From contig NZ_MIES01000033.1 in assembly GCF_003054965.1 (NCBI RefSeq), positions 992,001 through 1,056,000 on the forward strand: 64,000 bases of DNA, read 5' to 3'. Source of the stretch: Saccharospirillum sp. MSK14-1 (GTDB lineage: Bacteria; Pseudomonadota; Gammaproteobacteria; Pseudomonadales; Natronospirillaceae). Positions within the stretch are counted from its first letter, which is position 1. Each line of letters begins with the position of its first letter. Below are positions 1 through 9,472 of the stretch, in pieces. A program made the position numbers and the translations under genes. The notes below the pieces were generated by a model. The model did no database searches. It was not told the origin of the DNA and saw nothing but the letters and a program-made list of their open reading frames with translations.

Positions 1-1489
1 GACAAAACTGGAAATTGCGGCCTTCGCCGCCAATTTCTGAGCACACCAGCACCTGGGCGCCGTCTTCGTCTGATGCGAAATGCGCCGCGGCGCGATCGCG
101 TTCAATCAGATTCAGTCCTTCATGGAAGGCCGTCGCCTCTATACCGTGCTCGTGCCAGAGTGCCTGCGCCAACTCCTGGGCGACTTCGGCAGCCTGGGCG
201 ATCAACAGGACCTTCTGGTCACGATGCTGCTTCAGCCAATCGACCAACCAGGCACGGCGTTGGGCATCGCTTTCGGCAGGATGAGCTTCTACTTGTCGGC
301 TGTGAAAGCCACTGACACCGCGACGGGTATTGCGGTATACCACCCGGCCTGGGCCATGGCGATCGAGCACTTCGTTCAGTGCGCGTTGCCGATCGTCATG
401 CCACTCAATACCCAGCGTCTGTAGCTGTTTGAGTAATTCATCGTCAACCTGGTTTTGGTCCAATGCTTGAGCCAGGTCGGACAACGCCAGGAAATGACCT
501 TCATCCGACTGATACTGTTCAAAACTGGAAAATCGTGAGGCATCCAGCAGTTGCAGACGTTGAAAGTGCGCTTGCTGACCCAGTTGTTCCGGCGTAGCGG
601 TCAGCAACAACAGGTGAGGAGAACGCTGTGCGATGGTCAACCATGAGGCTTCGGCGGTTTCATCTGTTGGCGGGGTCATGTCGAGGTGGTGGGCTTCATC
701 AACCACCAACATGTCCCAGTCTGCGGCGGTCACCCAGGGCATCTCTTCAGCGTTCGCCAATAATGAATGCGGCACTAAATGCACCTGACCCAGGCCGAAG
801 TCGTGATCGCTGTGTTGATAAAACTCGGGCTGGATGGCAAAGCGACGCACCAATTCAACGAGCCATTGCGCTTGTAAGGCGTCAGGGACTGCAATCAATA
901 CACGAGAAGCTCGACCTTGCTGACGCAGCCGATTGATGATCAGGCCAGCCTCAATGGTTTTACCCAGGCCGACCTCATCAGACAACAGCGCACGCACACG
1001 GGTCTGTTGAGTGGCCTGATACGCGACGTACAACTGATGGGGCAATAGCGTGGAGCGGGTACCCAGCAGGCCGTTCAGGTGTTGGTTCCAGATGGCCTGA
1101 TGGCCATTGCTCAACGCGGAACGAAAGGCAAACCAGTTGGGGTGGTCGGTCTGGCTGGTTAACAGACGGGTCAGCGGATTGTCGTGGTCGATGGAATCGG
1201 CGAGCTCACTTTCTGGCACCATGCCGTCAGCCGTTTCATAGACCAGCAAACCTTTCAGCTCATGCACCGCGAGCACCTCTGCCTCGCCTTGACCGCGCTT
1301 TTCGATGCTATCGCCAACATCAAACCGGATTCGGGTTAGCGGTGGTTCGCGCAACGCGTAGCAGCGCTCGTCTTCGGCGGAGGGAAAATGCAGCGTCACC
1401 GTACGGGCGTCAACGTTTTGTACCACGCCCAGGCCCAACTCTGGTTCACCATCTGCCAGCCAGCGTTGACCTTGCATAAATTCAGACAT
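1..1489 (-). CDS. rapA: RNA polymerase-associated ATPase RapA (HepA), C-terminus outside window
   Basis: SWI2/SNF2-type ATPase that binds RNA polymerase and recycles it from stalled post-termination complexes. About 496 codons lie in the window, read leftward from an ATG at 1487-1489, and the frame stays open to base 1. The translation starts MSEFMQGQRWL. It has an N-terminal Tudor-like region, Walker A DEVGLGKT near residues 171-178 and a DEAH box (VVDEAHHL) near 263-267, then the beginning of the second RecA-like lobe. E. coli RapA has 968 residues, so roughly half is missing. It diverges from the M16C peptidase gene across about 170 bp. The family call is secure; the missing half cannot be assessed. 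Confidence 0.95.
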   Translation of the reverse strand, partial: MSEFMQGQRWLADGEPELGLGVVQNVDARTVTLHFPSAEDERCYALREPPLTRIRFDVGDSIEKRGQGEAEVLAVHELKGLLVYETADGMVPESELADSIDHDNPLTRLLTSQTDHPNWFAFRSALSNGHQAIWNQHLNGLLGTRSTLLPHQLYVAYQATQQTRVRALLSDEVGLGKTIEAGLIINRLRQQGRASRVLIAVPDALQAQWLVELVRRFAIQPEFYQHSDHDFGLGQVHLVPHSLLANAEEMPWVTAADWDMLVVDEAHHLDMTPPTDETAEASWLTIAQRSPHLLLLTATPEQLGQQAHFQRLQLLDASRFSSFEQYQSDEGHFLALSDLAQALDQNQVDDELLKQLQTLGIEWHDDRQRALNEVLDRHGPGRVVYRNTRRGVSGFHSRQVEAHPAESDAQRRAWLVDWLKQHRDQKVLLIAQAAEVAQELAQALWHEHGIEATAFHEGLNLIERDRAAAHFASDEDGAQVLVCSEIGGEGRNFQFC

Positions 1490-1661
1490 CTCGACCTCAC
1501 ATCCCCGAAAAGGGCCGGTATTCTACGGAATCTGCGTGAGCATGAAAGCGTAGCAGGGCGGACTGCCGATTATTGCTTCACTCTATGCTGCTTTTCGGGA
1601 CTTGCGCTACCGTTGCATAACCCCATTATGGGTAGCTGAATATTCAAGGTTTGACTCTTTT

Positions 1662-4574
1662 ATGACCGCCACCGCGCATCGCTCATTTGAGCACATCGAA
1701 AGCCGTCGTATCGACTCACTGAACGTCACGCTGGAACACTATCGGCACCGCCAGACAGGCGCTGATCATTTCCACATCGCCAGTGATAACCCGGAAAATG
1801 TCTTTATGGTGGCGTTGCGCACCATGCCGACCGATTCCACCGGGGTCGCTCATATTCTGGAACATACCGCTCTGTGCGGCAGTGAAAAGTACCCGGTGCG
1901 CGATCCGTTTTTTATGATGACGCGGCGCTCGCTGAACACCTTTATGAACGCCATGACCAGCAGCGACTGGACAGCCTATCCGTTTGCCAGTGAAAACAGC
2001 CAGGATTACGAAAATCTGCTGTCGGTCTATCTCGATGCCGTCTTTTACTCCAACCTCAACGAACTGGATTTCCGACAGGAAGGCCATCGTCTGGAGTTCA
2101 CCGAAGCGACCGACCCCAGCACGCCGCTGATCTATAAAGGTGTCGTCTTCAACGAAATGAAAGGCGCCATGAGTTCACCGGTCAGTCAGCTGTACCAGGC
2201 GATCAAGCACTATCTGTTCCCCTACAACACCTATCACTACAACAGCGGTGGCGATCCTGAAGCCATTACCGATTTGAGCTACGAGCAGCTCAAATCCTTC
2301 TACAAAACGCATTACCACCCCAGTAATGCCAGCTTCTTCACCTTTGGTGATCGTCCTGCGGCCGACATTCAAGAACGCATTCACGAACAAGCGCTGCATC
2401 GGTTTGACGCTCTTGATCACAAGCTGTCAGTACCGCTGGAACGTCGATTCAACCGTATTTTGCGCGTTGAAGACGCCTACGCCGCCGAAGGCGATGACCT
2501 CAGTGGCAAGACGCATCACGTCTATGGTTGGTTACTCGGAGAATCAACCGATTTGTTTGCACAATTGGAAGCGCACCTGCTCAGCGATGTGCTGCTCGAC
2601 AACAGCGCCTCGCCATTGCGCCAGGCGTTGGAAAACACCGATTTGGGTTCAAATCCGTCGCCGATGTGCGGCCTGGAAGATTCCAATCGCGAGATGATGT
2701 TCGTCTGTGGCTTAGAAGGCAGCGAGCCGGAAAAAGCCGCTCAGTTTGAGCAATTGATCATCGATACGCTCACCGACGTGGCGAACAAAGGCGTGCCGAC
2801 AGAAGACGTCGAAGCCATGTTGCACCAGTTGGAACTGTCGCAACGCGAAGTCACTGGCGATGGCATGCCTTATGGGATGCAGCTGATTTTCAGCGTCGTC
2901 GGCGCCGCCACGCACGGTGGTTCGGTCATGGATTCGTTGGATATCGATCCGGCACTGGCGCGACTGCGCGAACTGGCCAAAGATCCAGACTACATTCCCA
3001 GCCTGATTCGTCGCCTGCTGCTCGATAACGTCCACCGCGTTCGCTTGACGCTGCGCCCGGATGCCGACCTGCATCAACACCAGCTCGATAATGAACGCGC
3101 CAAGCTCGATCGCATCCAGCAGGGTCTGAGCGAAGCCGATCAACAGGCCATTATTGATCAGGCGCTGGCGTTGAAAGCCCGTCAGGAAGAAGAGGACGAT
3201 GCAGGCCAATTGCCCAAGGTGACCCTGGCCGATGTCAAGCCAGACGTGAAACGCATTCAGCCGGTTGCCGACGGCGCCATTACCCGCTATCAGGCAGGCA
3301 CTAATGGCCTGGGTTATCAGCAATGGTATTTGCCATTGCCTGAATTGACCTCCGACGAATTGGCCTTGCTGCCGCTCTATACCGCCTTACTGACCGAAGT
3401 CGGCGCCGGTGATAAAGATTATTTGGGCATGCAACAATGGCAGGCCGCTCGTACCGGTAGCGTGAGCGTCTACAGTCAGTTCCGCAGCCCGCTCGACAGC
3501 GTTGATAAAGTCGCCGGTTATCTGGTGCTTTCCGGTCGTGCTCTGGTGCGCCATTTCGACGAACTGACGCAGATTCTGACCCAGCACTGGACGTCACCCC
3601 GATTCGACGAGAAGAACCGCATTCGTGATCTGTTGACCCAATTGAGCGCCCGCCGCGAACAAAGCGTTACCGGTCAAGGCCACGCCCTGGCAATGCAGAC
3701 TGCTGGCAGCTTCCACAGTTACGCCAACGGCCTGACTTACGACATGAGTGGATTACCGGCCATTCGTCGCCTGAAAGGCTGGCTTAAGGCATTCAAAAGC
3801 GACGAATCCGCTTTTGATCAATGGCTGGCCCGCTTAAGTGATCTGCACGCTAAACTCTCCGATCAACGTGCTTTGGCCGTACTGGTCGGCGAGCCAACTG
3901 AACTCGATGGCCTGGCGCAGTTAACTGAACGCCATGGTCTGGCGCAACGCACGGAGTCACTGTCGGCGCCGGATCAGACCGCGGCGATCAATGCCGCCGG
4001 TCAGCAACTGGCCTGGGCCGTGAATACCCAAGTGAACTTTTGTTCCATGGCGTACCCGACGGTTTTGCCTGAGCATGAAGATTCCGCTCCCTTGACCGTT
4101 CTGGCAGGTGTGCTGCGTGACAATTACCTGCATCGCACCATCCGTGAGCAGGGTGGCGCCTACGGTGGGGGTGCCAGTCACGACTCCAATACCGGGACCT
4201 TCCGGTTTTATTCTTACCGAGACCCACGCATTGACGGCACGCTCAACGACTTCCGTGCCAGTATTGACTGGGTACGCGACACCGGTGCGACCGCCGACCA
4301 GGTGGAATCCGCCATTCTGGGCGTGGTCAGTTCGATGGATAAACCGGGATCACCGGCCGGAGAAGCGAAACAGGCGTTCCTAAACCGCTTGTTTGGCCGG
4401 ACCGATACCTTCCGCAAGGCTTATCGTGAAGCCTTGCTGTCAGTAACACCGGCCGATATCGCCAACGTCGCTGAGCGTTATTTTGATGCGGAACGCGCCT
4501 CTGCTGCAGTGGTCACGGACAAAGAACACGCGGATGCGCTGACCGAACAAGGATTCAGCATCGAGACCCTTTAA
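1662..4574 (+). CDS. M16C zinc metallopeptidase, presequence protease (PreP)-like
   Basis: Large pitrilysin/insulinase-family peptidase of about 970 residues, the usual size for the PreP-like M16C subfamily, which closes two half-shells around short unfolded peptides. The inverted zinc motif HILEH sits at residues 64-68 and is followed by LCGSEKYPVRDPFF, typical of the subfamily. No signal peptide is visible, so cytoplasmic peptide turnover is likely. An in-frame ATG exists at 1602, but it adds 20 residues unlike the family; the ATG at 1662 starts directly before the conserved N-terminus. It is a single-gene unit with a strong terminator right after the stop. The physiological substrate is unknown. 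Confidence 0.9.
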   Translation: MTATAHRSFEHIESRRIDSLNVTLEHYRHRQTGADHFHIASDNPENVFMVALRTMPTDSTGVAHILEHTALCGSEKYPVRDPFFMMTRRSLNTFMNAMTSSDWTAYPFASENSQDYENLLSVYLDAVFYSNLNELDFRQEGHRLEFTEATDPSTPLIYKGVVFNEMKGAMSSPVSQLYQAIKHYLFPYNTYHYNSGGDPEAITDLSYEQLKSFYKTHYHPSNASFFTFGDRPAADIQERIHEQALHRFDALDHKLSVPLERRFNRILRVEDAYAAEGDDLSGKTHHVYGWLLGESTDLFAQLEAHLLSDVLLDNSASPLRQALENTDLGSNPSPMCGLEDSNREMMFVCGLEGSEPEKAAQFEQLIIDTLTDVANKGVPTEDVEAMLHQLELSQREVTGDGMPYGMQLIFSVVGAATHGGSVMDSLDIDPALARLRELAKDPDYIPSLIRRLLLDNVHRVRLTLRPDADLHQHQLDNERAKLDRIQQGLSEADQQAIIDQALALKARQEEEDDAGQLPKVTLADVKPDVKRIQPVADGAITRYQAGTNGLGYQQWYLPLPELTSDELALLPLYTALLTEVGAGDKDYLGMQQWQAARTGSVSVYSQFRSPLDSVDKVAGYLVLSGRALVRHFDELTQILTQHWTSPRFDEKNRIRDLLTQLSARREQSVTGQGHALAMQTAGSFHSYANGLTYDMSGLPAIRRLKGWLKAFKSDESAFDQWLARLSDLHAKLSDQRALAVLVGEPTELDGLAQLTERHGLAQRTESLSAPDQTAAINAAGQQLAWAVNTQVNFCSMAYPTVLPEHEDSAPLTVLAGVLRDNYLHRTIREQGGAYGGGASHDSNTGTFRFYSYRDPRIDGTLNDFRASIDWVRDTGATADQVESAILGVVSSMDKPGSPAGEAKQAFLNRLFGRTDTFRKAYREALLSVTPADIANVAERYFDAERASAAVVTDKEHADALTEQGFSIETL

Positions 4575-4597
4575 GGCTCCGTTTGCTGAACCCGCTA

Positions 4598-4620
4598 AGG
4601 CTCCGAAAGGGGCCTTTTTT
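4598..4620 (+). terminator. Intrinsic terminator after the M16C peptidase gene
   Basis: Seven-pair stem AGGCTCC/GGGGCCT (one G-T wobble) with a GAAA tetraloop at 4605-4608, followed by a run of T. It lies 24 bp after the stop codon and fits factor-independent termination. The following ~185 bp up to 4807 show nothing recognisable. Confidence 0.88.
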
Positions 4621-4807
4621 ATGCCTGATGACTGGACAGAATGTCGCGTTCAAACCCAAGAGTTCGACCACGCTAAGTCGTTCCCAGGTCGATGTTGACG
4701 TTCATGGAGCAGGGCACCGTAGCGCAATTGATCGGAGATGACGGTTCTGTTCGAGGTGTGTCGCCGCTCTGGAGAGTGCATTCTATGGGCACTGACAGCT
4801 TGAAAAG

Positions 4808-4820
4808 ACTACCGTGTAGA
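4808..4820. repeat. Copy 1 of the TCTAC-N3-GTAGA palindrome (one mismatch)
   Basis: ACTAC-CGT-GTAGA, just beyond the 3' end of the GNAT gene. It shares the core CTACCGTGTAGAC with the copy at 29602-29614. Other copies are at 5356-5368, 29602-29614 and 34749-34761. The element is a 13-bp dyad with two 5-bp arms and a 3-bp spacer. See the finding on the MatP-like gene. Confidence 0.5.
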
Positions 4821-4822
4821 CA

Positions 4823-5332
4823 TTAGATGCTAAAGAATCGGGCCTGATCGATTGCAAACCGCTCATAGCCGTCCAGCCGCTGATGCGTGTTCATCAACCC
4901 TATTTTTCGGGCCACGCCTTTGGAGCGAAGATTGTCGGGGTGAATGTCGGCGATGACGCGTTCAAGCCTCAGGTTTTCAAAGGCATGGTTCAGCAATGCT
5001 TTCGCTGCTTCAGTGGCGATGCCTTGACCCCAGGTTTGTGGCAACAATCGCCAGCCAATCTCAATGTCCGGACCGACAGCGTCAACGGGTATTAACAAAA
5101 CCCAGCCCAAAAACTGCTCAGGCTGGGAGGCCAGGCTGATAACCCAATAGCCCAAACCCTCACCATAGTCCTGAACCGTTCGCTGATGAATGAACGCTCG
5201 ATGCGCGATGGGATCCTGCCAGTGACCTTGAACGTGGTCTAAAACGCCTGGCTGCTGGTCCAGGACATAGCTGTCATCCAGATCGGCGAGGGTTCTTAGT
5301 CTGGGCAGCAGGCGTTGCGTTTTGAATTCCAT
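4823..5332 (-). CDS. GNAT-family N-acetyltransferase, RimJ/RimL-like
   Basis: Acetyltransferase of about 169 residues that transfers acetyl from acetyl-CoA to an amine. Its start (FKTQRLLPRLRTLADL), the segment EIGWRLLPQTWGQGIATEAAKALL and the later VIADIHPDNLRSKGVARKIGL are the standard RimJ/RimL-type acetyl-CoA binding pattern. The ATG at 5330-5332 is preferred over the adjacent GTG because an AGGAA ribosome site lies about 9 bases upstream. A perfect 25-bp palindrome lies about 18 bp upstream of the start and a related dyad lies just past the stop. The substrate (ribosomal protein, antibiotic or metabolite) cannot be deduced. Confidence 0.85.
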   Translation of the reverse strand: MEFKTQRLLPRLRTLADLDDSYVLDQQPGVLDHVQGHWQDPIAHRAFIHQRTVQDYGEGLGYWVISLASQPEQFLGWVLLIPVDAVGPDIEIGWRLLPQTWGQGIATEAAKALLNHAFENLRLERVIADIHPDNLRSKGVARKIGLMNTHQRLDGYERFAIDQARFFSI

Positions 5333-5349
5333 CACGGTGATTCCTGCGC

Positions 5350-5374
5350 GTAACGTCTACGCGGTAGACGTTAC
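5350..5374. repeat. Perfect 25-bp palindrome containing copy 2 of TCTAC-N3-GTAGA
   Basis: Arms of 11 bp (GTAACGTCTAC at 5350-5360, GTAGACGTTAC at 5364-5374) separated by GCG. It overlaps the xthA stop codon (5371-5373) and lies upstream of the leftward GNAT gene. No T-run follows on either strand, so a protein-binding site is as likely as a terminator. The core matches the sequence upstream of the MatP-like gene. Confidence 0.7.
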
Positions 5375-6198
5375 ACCAGTTTTAAATCGAGATCGAGCCA
5401 GGCCGGTGCGTGATCGGACGGCTTTTCCAGAGCGCGAATCTCATAATCGATTCCGGCTCCCCGGATCAACGGAACCAAGGGCGCGCTGACCAGAAGATGG
5501 TCGATACGCAGTCCCCGTTTGGGCGTGTCTTCAAAGCCTTTGGAGCGGTAATCAAACCAACTGAACCATTCGTTGTTGTCGGGATAGAGATGGCGATAAC
5601 TGTCCGTTAATCCCCAGTCACGCAATTTTTCAAACCAGGCTCTTTCTTCTGGTTGGAAGGCAGACTTACCGTCACGGAGCCAACGTTTGACGTTCTTTTC
5701 ACCAATACCAAGATCTTCATCGACCGGGGCAATGTTGAAGTCGCCCAGCACGATCACTAGGTCATCTGGGGTGACGTTGTTCTCCAACCAAGCCAGCAAG
5801 TCGGCATAGAAACGACGTTTGGCTGGCCATTTGGTTTCGTGGTGGATGCTTTCACCCTGAGGGAAATAGCCGTTGAGTACGGTCAAGGTGTGGCCGTCAG
5901 CCACCGCATGCCGACTGATCAACATCCGTCGGTGAGCATCGTCTTCATCATCGGGAAAGCCGCGTTCAACGCTTTGTGGTGCTGTCCGGCTTAACGTTGC
6001 GACACCAAAGTGGCCTTTCTGGCCCCAGGTTACCGACTGTAAGCCACTGGCTTGTTGGACATCGTCATGCGGGTACATATCGTCGTGAACTTTAATTTCT
6101 TGCAGACAGAGAATGTCCGGGTCCTGCAGTCGACGCAGCGCGTCCAGCTGGTGCAAGCGGGCACGTATGCCGTTGATATTGAACGAGATGATGCGCAT
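5371..6198 (-). CDS. xthA: Exodeoxyribonuclease III
   Basis: AP endonuclease and 3'-5' exonuclease of base-excision repair, 275 residues (E. coli 268). Family signatures appear in order: MRIISFNINGIRAR at the N-terminus, CLQEIKVHDDMYP with the metal-binding Glu, NGYFPQGES, LGDFNIAP, WFSWFDYRSKGF and the C-terminal PSDHAPAW with the catalytic Asp-His. The open frame extends 37 codons upstream, but the ATG at 6196-6198 directly precedes the conserved start and has an AGGAAAG ribosome site. It diverges from tdk. The call is unambiguous. Confidence 0.96.
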   Translation of the reverse strand: MRIISFNINGIRARLHQLDALRRLQDPDILCLQEIKVHDDMYPHDDVQQASGLQSVTWGQKGHFGVATLSRTAPQSVERGFPDDEDDAHRRMLISRHAVADGHTLTVLNGYFPQGESIHHETKWPAKRRFYADLLAWLENNVTPDDLVIVLGDFNIAPVDEDLGIGEKNVKRWLRDGKSAFQPEERAWFEKLRDWGLTDSYRHLYPDNNEWFSWFDYRSKGFEDTPKRGLRIDHLLVSAPLVPLIRGAGIDYEIRALEKPSDHAPAWLDLDLKLV

Positions 6199-6300
6199 GG
6201 TAGTGCTTTCCTGAGTCAGACAGTGGCGGCTATTATTGCGAACCACCGCCGGCTTTGAAACCAGCAAATCTTTAATCACCCGTTCCGGAAACACCCACTC

Positions 6301-6876
6301 ATGGCCCAACTCTATTTTTATTATTCGGCGATGAACGCCGGCAAATCGACGTCACTGCTGCAGTCGGAATACAACTACCGCGAACGCGGTATGAACGCCT
6401 TGCTGTTGACCGCTCGCGTCGATGATCGCTACGGCCAGGGCGTTATCCGCTCACGCATTGGGCTGGAAAAACCCGCCGACTGTTTCGACGCCAATACCGA
6501 TCTGATTGCTTGGTACCGAGATAAAGCCAATAAAGCCGACTGCATTCTCGTTGACGAAGCGCAGTTTTTGAGCCGGGAACAAGTGGATCAACTGGCAACG
6601 CTGGTGGATGACGACCGTGTTCCAGTCCTGTGTTACGGCATTCGTACCGACTTCCGCGGCGAACTCTTTCCCGGTTCGGAACGCCTGCTGGCCATCGCTG
6701 ACAAACTCAGTGAACTGAAAACGGTCTGTCACTGTGGCCGTAAGGCCATCATGGTGGCGCGCCTGGATGAAAACGGTCGTGCTATTGCAGAAGGCGATCA
6801 GGTTGTGATTGGTGGTAACGAGCGTTATGTCTCAATGTGTCGACGTCATTATAAGGAAGCCATCGCCGACGCTTGA
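6301..6876 (+). CDS. tdk: Thymidine kinase
   Basis: Type II thymidine kinase (191 residues) that phosphorylates thymidine for salvage in the cytoplasm. The P-loop AMNAGKST is at residues 11-18, the lid and base-binding region includes LVDEAQFL, and the C-terminal zinc lasso uses CHCGRKA and MCRRHY. The length matches the family. The last bases of the gene carry the -35 element of a copper-type promoter for the next gene, so tdk and the ATPase gene are probably transcribed separately as well as by read-through. Confidence 0.96.
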   Translation: MAQLYFYYSAMNAGKSTSLLQSEYNYRERGMNALLLTARVDDRYGQGVIRSRIGLEKPADCFDANTDLIAWYRDKANKADCILVDEAQFLSREQVDQLATLVDDDRVPVLCYGIRTDFRGELFPGSERLLAIADKLSELKTVCHCGRKAIMVARLDENGRAIAEGDQVVIGGNERYVSMCRRHYKEAIADA

Positions 6877-6903
6877 CCTTCCAGTTGCGTCAAGGTTTAG
6901 CCT
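6873..6903 (+). promoter_or_regulatory. CueR/MerR-type promoter for the copper ATPase gene
   Basis: A -35 element TTGACC (6873-6878) and a -10 element TAGCCT (6898-6903) are separated by 19 bp, the elongated spacer typical of MerR-family promoters. The spacer carries the dyad ACCTT...AAGGT spanning 6876-6896 (21 bp), as in E. coli copA (TTGACC, 19 bp, TAACCT). It overlaps the tdk stop codon. Activation by a Cu(I)-sensing CueR is inferred; no cueR gene is in the window. Confidence 0.75.
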
Positions 6904-6938
6904 CGGTCACCGCTGATCAATCGATCGAGGAGAACCGC

Positions 6939-9407
6939 ATGAGTTGCCATCACGACCATTCTTCCGTTATGTCCCGCGACCCTGTGTGTGGCATGACGGT
7001 TGACCCTGAGGCGGAAAAGCCCGAAGCCGACTACCAGGGCACGACGTACCGATTCTGCGGCCCTGGGTGTCGTGACCGCTTTCAGACGCATCCCGAAGAG
7101 TACCTGACGGACGAAGACCCGGTCTGCGGTATGACCGTCGAACGCGCTCGCGCGGCTGGCGTTGAACACCATCAAGGCGAACGTTTTTTCTTCTGCTCCG
7201 AACGCTGCGCCGAGCGCTTCAAAGCCGAACCCGACACCTTCCTCGGTGATCGTTCGGCACCGGAACCCATGCCTGAAGGTACGCTCTACACCTGTCCGAT
7301 GGACCCGGAAATTGTTCAGGAAGGGCCGGGCACCTGCCCCAAATGCGGCATGGCCCTGGAGCCGATGAACCCGGGCGCTGTCGATACTGGGCCAAATCCC
7401 GAGTTGATCGATTTCACGCGCCGTTTCTGGGTCAGCGTTGCCTTAGCGGTGCCGTTACTGATTCTGACGATGGGTTCCATGGCCGGATTGCCATTCCGTG
7501 ACTGGCTGGGTGAACGCCTGGCGATCTGGATTGAACTGGTACTGGCCACGCCAGTGGTGCTCTGGGCGGCTCAACCGTTCTTTGTGCGCGGCTGGAATTC
7601 GATCATCAATCGCAGTCCCAATATGTGGACCTTGATCATGCTTGGCGTCGGCGCCGCCTTCGGTTACAGCGTGATCGCCACGCTGGTACCGGGTGCGTTT
7701 CCGGATAGCTTCCGCCAGCACGGTGGCCAGGTGGCGGTTTACTTCGAAGCCTCAGCGGTGATCGTGGCGTTGATCTTCCTTGGTCAGCTATTGGAACTGC
7801 GTGCTCGTGAGCGAACCGGATCGGCGATCAAAGCCTTAATGGACCTGGCGCCGAAAACCGCGCTGCGCATTAAAGACGATGGTCAGGACGAAGAGGTGTC
7901 GCTCGAATCTGTCCGCAGTGGCGACAAACTGCGAGTGCGGCCAGGCGATCGTATCCCGGTTGATGGCGTTGTTGCTGAAGGGCAGTCAGCGGTCGATGAA
8001 TCCATGATCACAGGAGAGTCGGTGCCGGTCGAAAAAGCCGTTGGCGATGCACTGACCGGTGGCACCTTCAATAAGCAAGGCAGCCTGGTGATGATGGCTG
8101 AACGGGTCGGTGATGACACCGTTTTGTCGCAGATCGTCGAGATGGTTGCTAAAGCACAACGCTCGCGAGCGCCCATTCAAGGCCTGGCCGACCGTGTTGC
8201 TGCCTGGTTTGTGCCAACCGTCGTGGCGGTTGCTTTAATCGCCTTTGTGGTTTGGTCGCTGGTTGGGCCTGAGCCCAGCTTCGTTTATGCCATCGTGGCC
8301 GCCGTGTCGGTGTTGATCATTGCCTGTCCGTGCGCACTGGGCCTGGCGACACCAATGTCGATTATGACCGCCACCGGTCGTGGCGCTCAGGCAGGCGTTC
8401 TGATCAAAGATGCCGAGGCGCTGGAGCGGTTTGCGGCCATCGATACCTTGGTGGTCGATAAAACCGGCACCCTGACCGAAGGCCGTCCCAAGCTGACCGA
8501 CGTGGAACTGACCGATGGCCAGGATCGTCAGCAATTGCTGCGTTGGGTCGCCAGTCTGGAGCGCGGCTCCGAGCATCCATTGGCCGAGGCCTTGGTTGCC
8601 GGCGCGAAGGAGGAAGGTGCTGAACCGGTGGATGTCTCCAGTTTCGAATCCATCACCGGCCAGGGCGTGGTCGGTGAGGTGGAAGGTAAGCAGCTGTGGC
8701 TGGGCAATCCCGCCTTGTTTGAGCAGCGCGATGTCAGTCTCGATGCGTTGCAGGACATCGCAGAATCACTGCGCCAAGACGGTAAGACAGTCATTTTTGT
8801 CGCCGTGGATGGTCAGTTAGCCGGACTGGTTGCTGTCCGCGATCCCATCAAAGCCACCACGGCCGATGCCATTAAGACGCTGGCAAAGCAGGGCGTGCAT
8901 CTGGTGATGGCGACGGGTGACAACGAAACCACCGCACGGGCCGTCGCACGTGAACTGGGTATCGATGAAATTCGCGCTGGCGTCACCCCGGAAGGTAAAC
9001 AGCAACTGATCGAAGAGCTGCGCGACCGGGGTCGCAAGGTTGCCATGGCCGGTGACGGCATTAACGATGCGCCCGCGCTGGCAGCGGCTGACGTTGGTAT
9101 CGCCATGGGCACAGGCGCCGATGTTGCCGTCGAGAGCGCGGGCATTACCTTGATCAAAGGGGATTTGGTCGGACTGGTGCGCGCGCGAAAACTGGCGCGT
9201 TCGACCTTGCGCAACATCAAACAGAATCTGTTCTTTGCCTTCGTCTACAACAGCCTCGGCGTGCCTGTCGCGGCGGGTGTGCTGTATCCCTTTGTCGGTG
9301 CGCTGTTATCGCCGATGCTGGCCGCCGCTGCCATGAGTCTGTCGTCGGTTTCCGTGATCAGTAATGCGTTGCGCCTGCGTGCACTAAAACTGGGCGATAA
9401 CGACTAA
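6939..9407 (+). CDS. copA: Copper-translocating P-type ATPase with two YHS domains
   Basis: P1B-type ATPase of 822 residues exporting Cu(I) (or Ag(I)) from the cytoplasm. The His-rich start (MSCHHDHSS) leads into two YHS domains (DPVCGMTV near residues 14 and 61, each with a later Cys pair) and a CPMDPE...CPKCGM metal-binding motif near 118-138. The usual GMxCxxC HMA domain is absent. The core has TGES near 357, the metal-gate CPC near 460, the phosphorylated Asp in DKTGT near 507 and GDGIND near 704. The ATG at 6939 has GAGGAG upstream; the longer frame from 6873 would lie across the promoter. The CPC motif supports monovalent metal transport. It is followed by oxidase-copper genes. Confidence 0.93.
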   Translation: MSCHHDHSSVMSRDPVCGMTVDPEAEKPEADYQGTTYRFCGPGCRDRFQTHPEEYLTDEDPVCGMTVERARAAGVEHHQGERFFFCSERCAERFKAEPDTFLGDRSAPEPMPEGTLYTCPMDPEIVQEGPGTCPKCGMALEPMNPGAVDTGPNPELIDFTRRFWVSVALAVPLLILTMGSMAGLPFRDWLGERLAIWIELVLATPVVLWAAQPFFVRGWNSIINRSPNMWTLIMLGVGAAFGYSVIATLVPGAFPDSFRQHGGQVAVYFEASAVIVALIFLGQLLELRARERTGSAIKALMDLAPKTALRIKDDGQDEEVSLESVRSGDKLRVRPGDRIPVDGVVAEGQSAVDESMITGESVPVEKAVGDALTGGTFNKQGSLVMMAERVGDDTVLSQIVEMVAKAQRSRAPIQGLADRVAAWFVPTVVAVALIAFVVWSLVGPEPSFVYAIVAAVSVLIIACPCALGLATPMSIMTATGRGAQAGVLIKDAEALERFAAIDTLVVDKTGTLTEGRPKLTDVELTDGQDRQQLLRWVASLERGSEHPLAEALVAGAKEEGAEPVDVSSFESITGQGVVGEVEGKQLWLGNPALFEQRDVSLDALQDIAESLRQDGKTVIFVAVDGQLAGLVAVRDPIKATTADAIKTLAKQGVHLVMATGDNETTARAVARELGIDEIRAGVTPEGKQQLIEELRDRGRKVAMAGDGINDAPALAAADVGIAMGTGADVAVESAGITLIKGDLVGLVRARKLARSTLRNIKQNLFFAFVYNSLGVPVAAGVLYPFVGALLSPMLAAAAMSLSSVSVISNALRLRALKLGDND

Positions 9408-9426
9408 AGACGTTTTATCTTTTACT

Positions 9427-9460
9427 GGCGGGCCTGCTAGAGTGGACTCTTCAGCCCGCC
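9427..9460 (+). repeat. Inverted repeat between copA and the ctaG-like gene
   Basis: GGCGGGC (9427-9433) and GCCCGCC (9454-9460) enclose 20 bases that themselves contain AGAGT-GG-ACTCT. It could form a two-tier hairpin that attenuates read-through from copA. No T-run follows, so it is not a canonical terminator. Confidence 0.5.
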
Positions 9461-9472
9461 GGAACGGTTACT

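Noticed and set aside
2712-3323. 203-codon open frame antisense to the M16C peptidase
   Set aside because: Shadow of a conserved gene; no start signal or domain.
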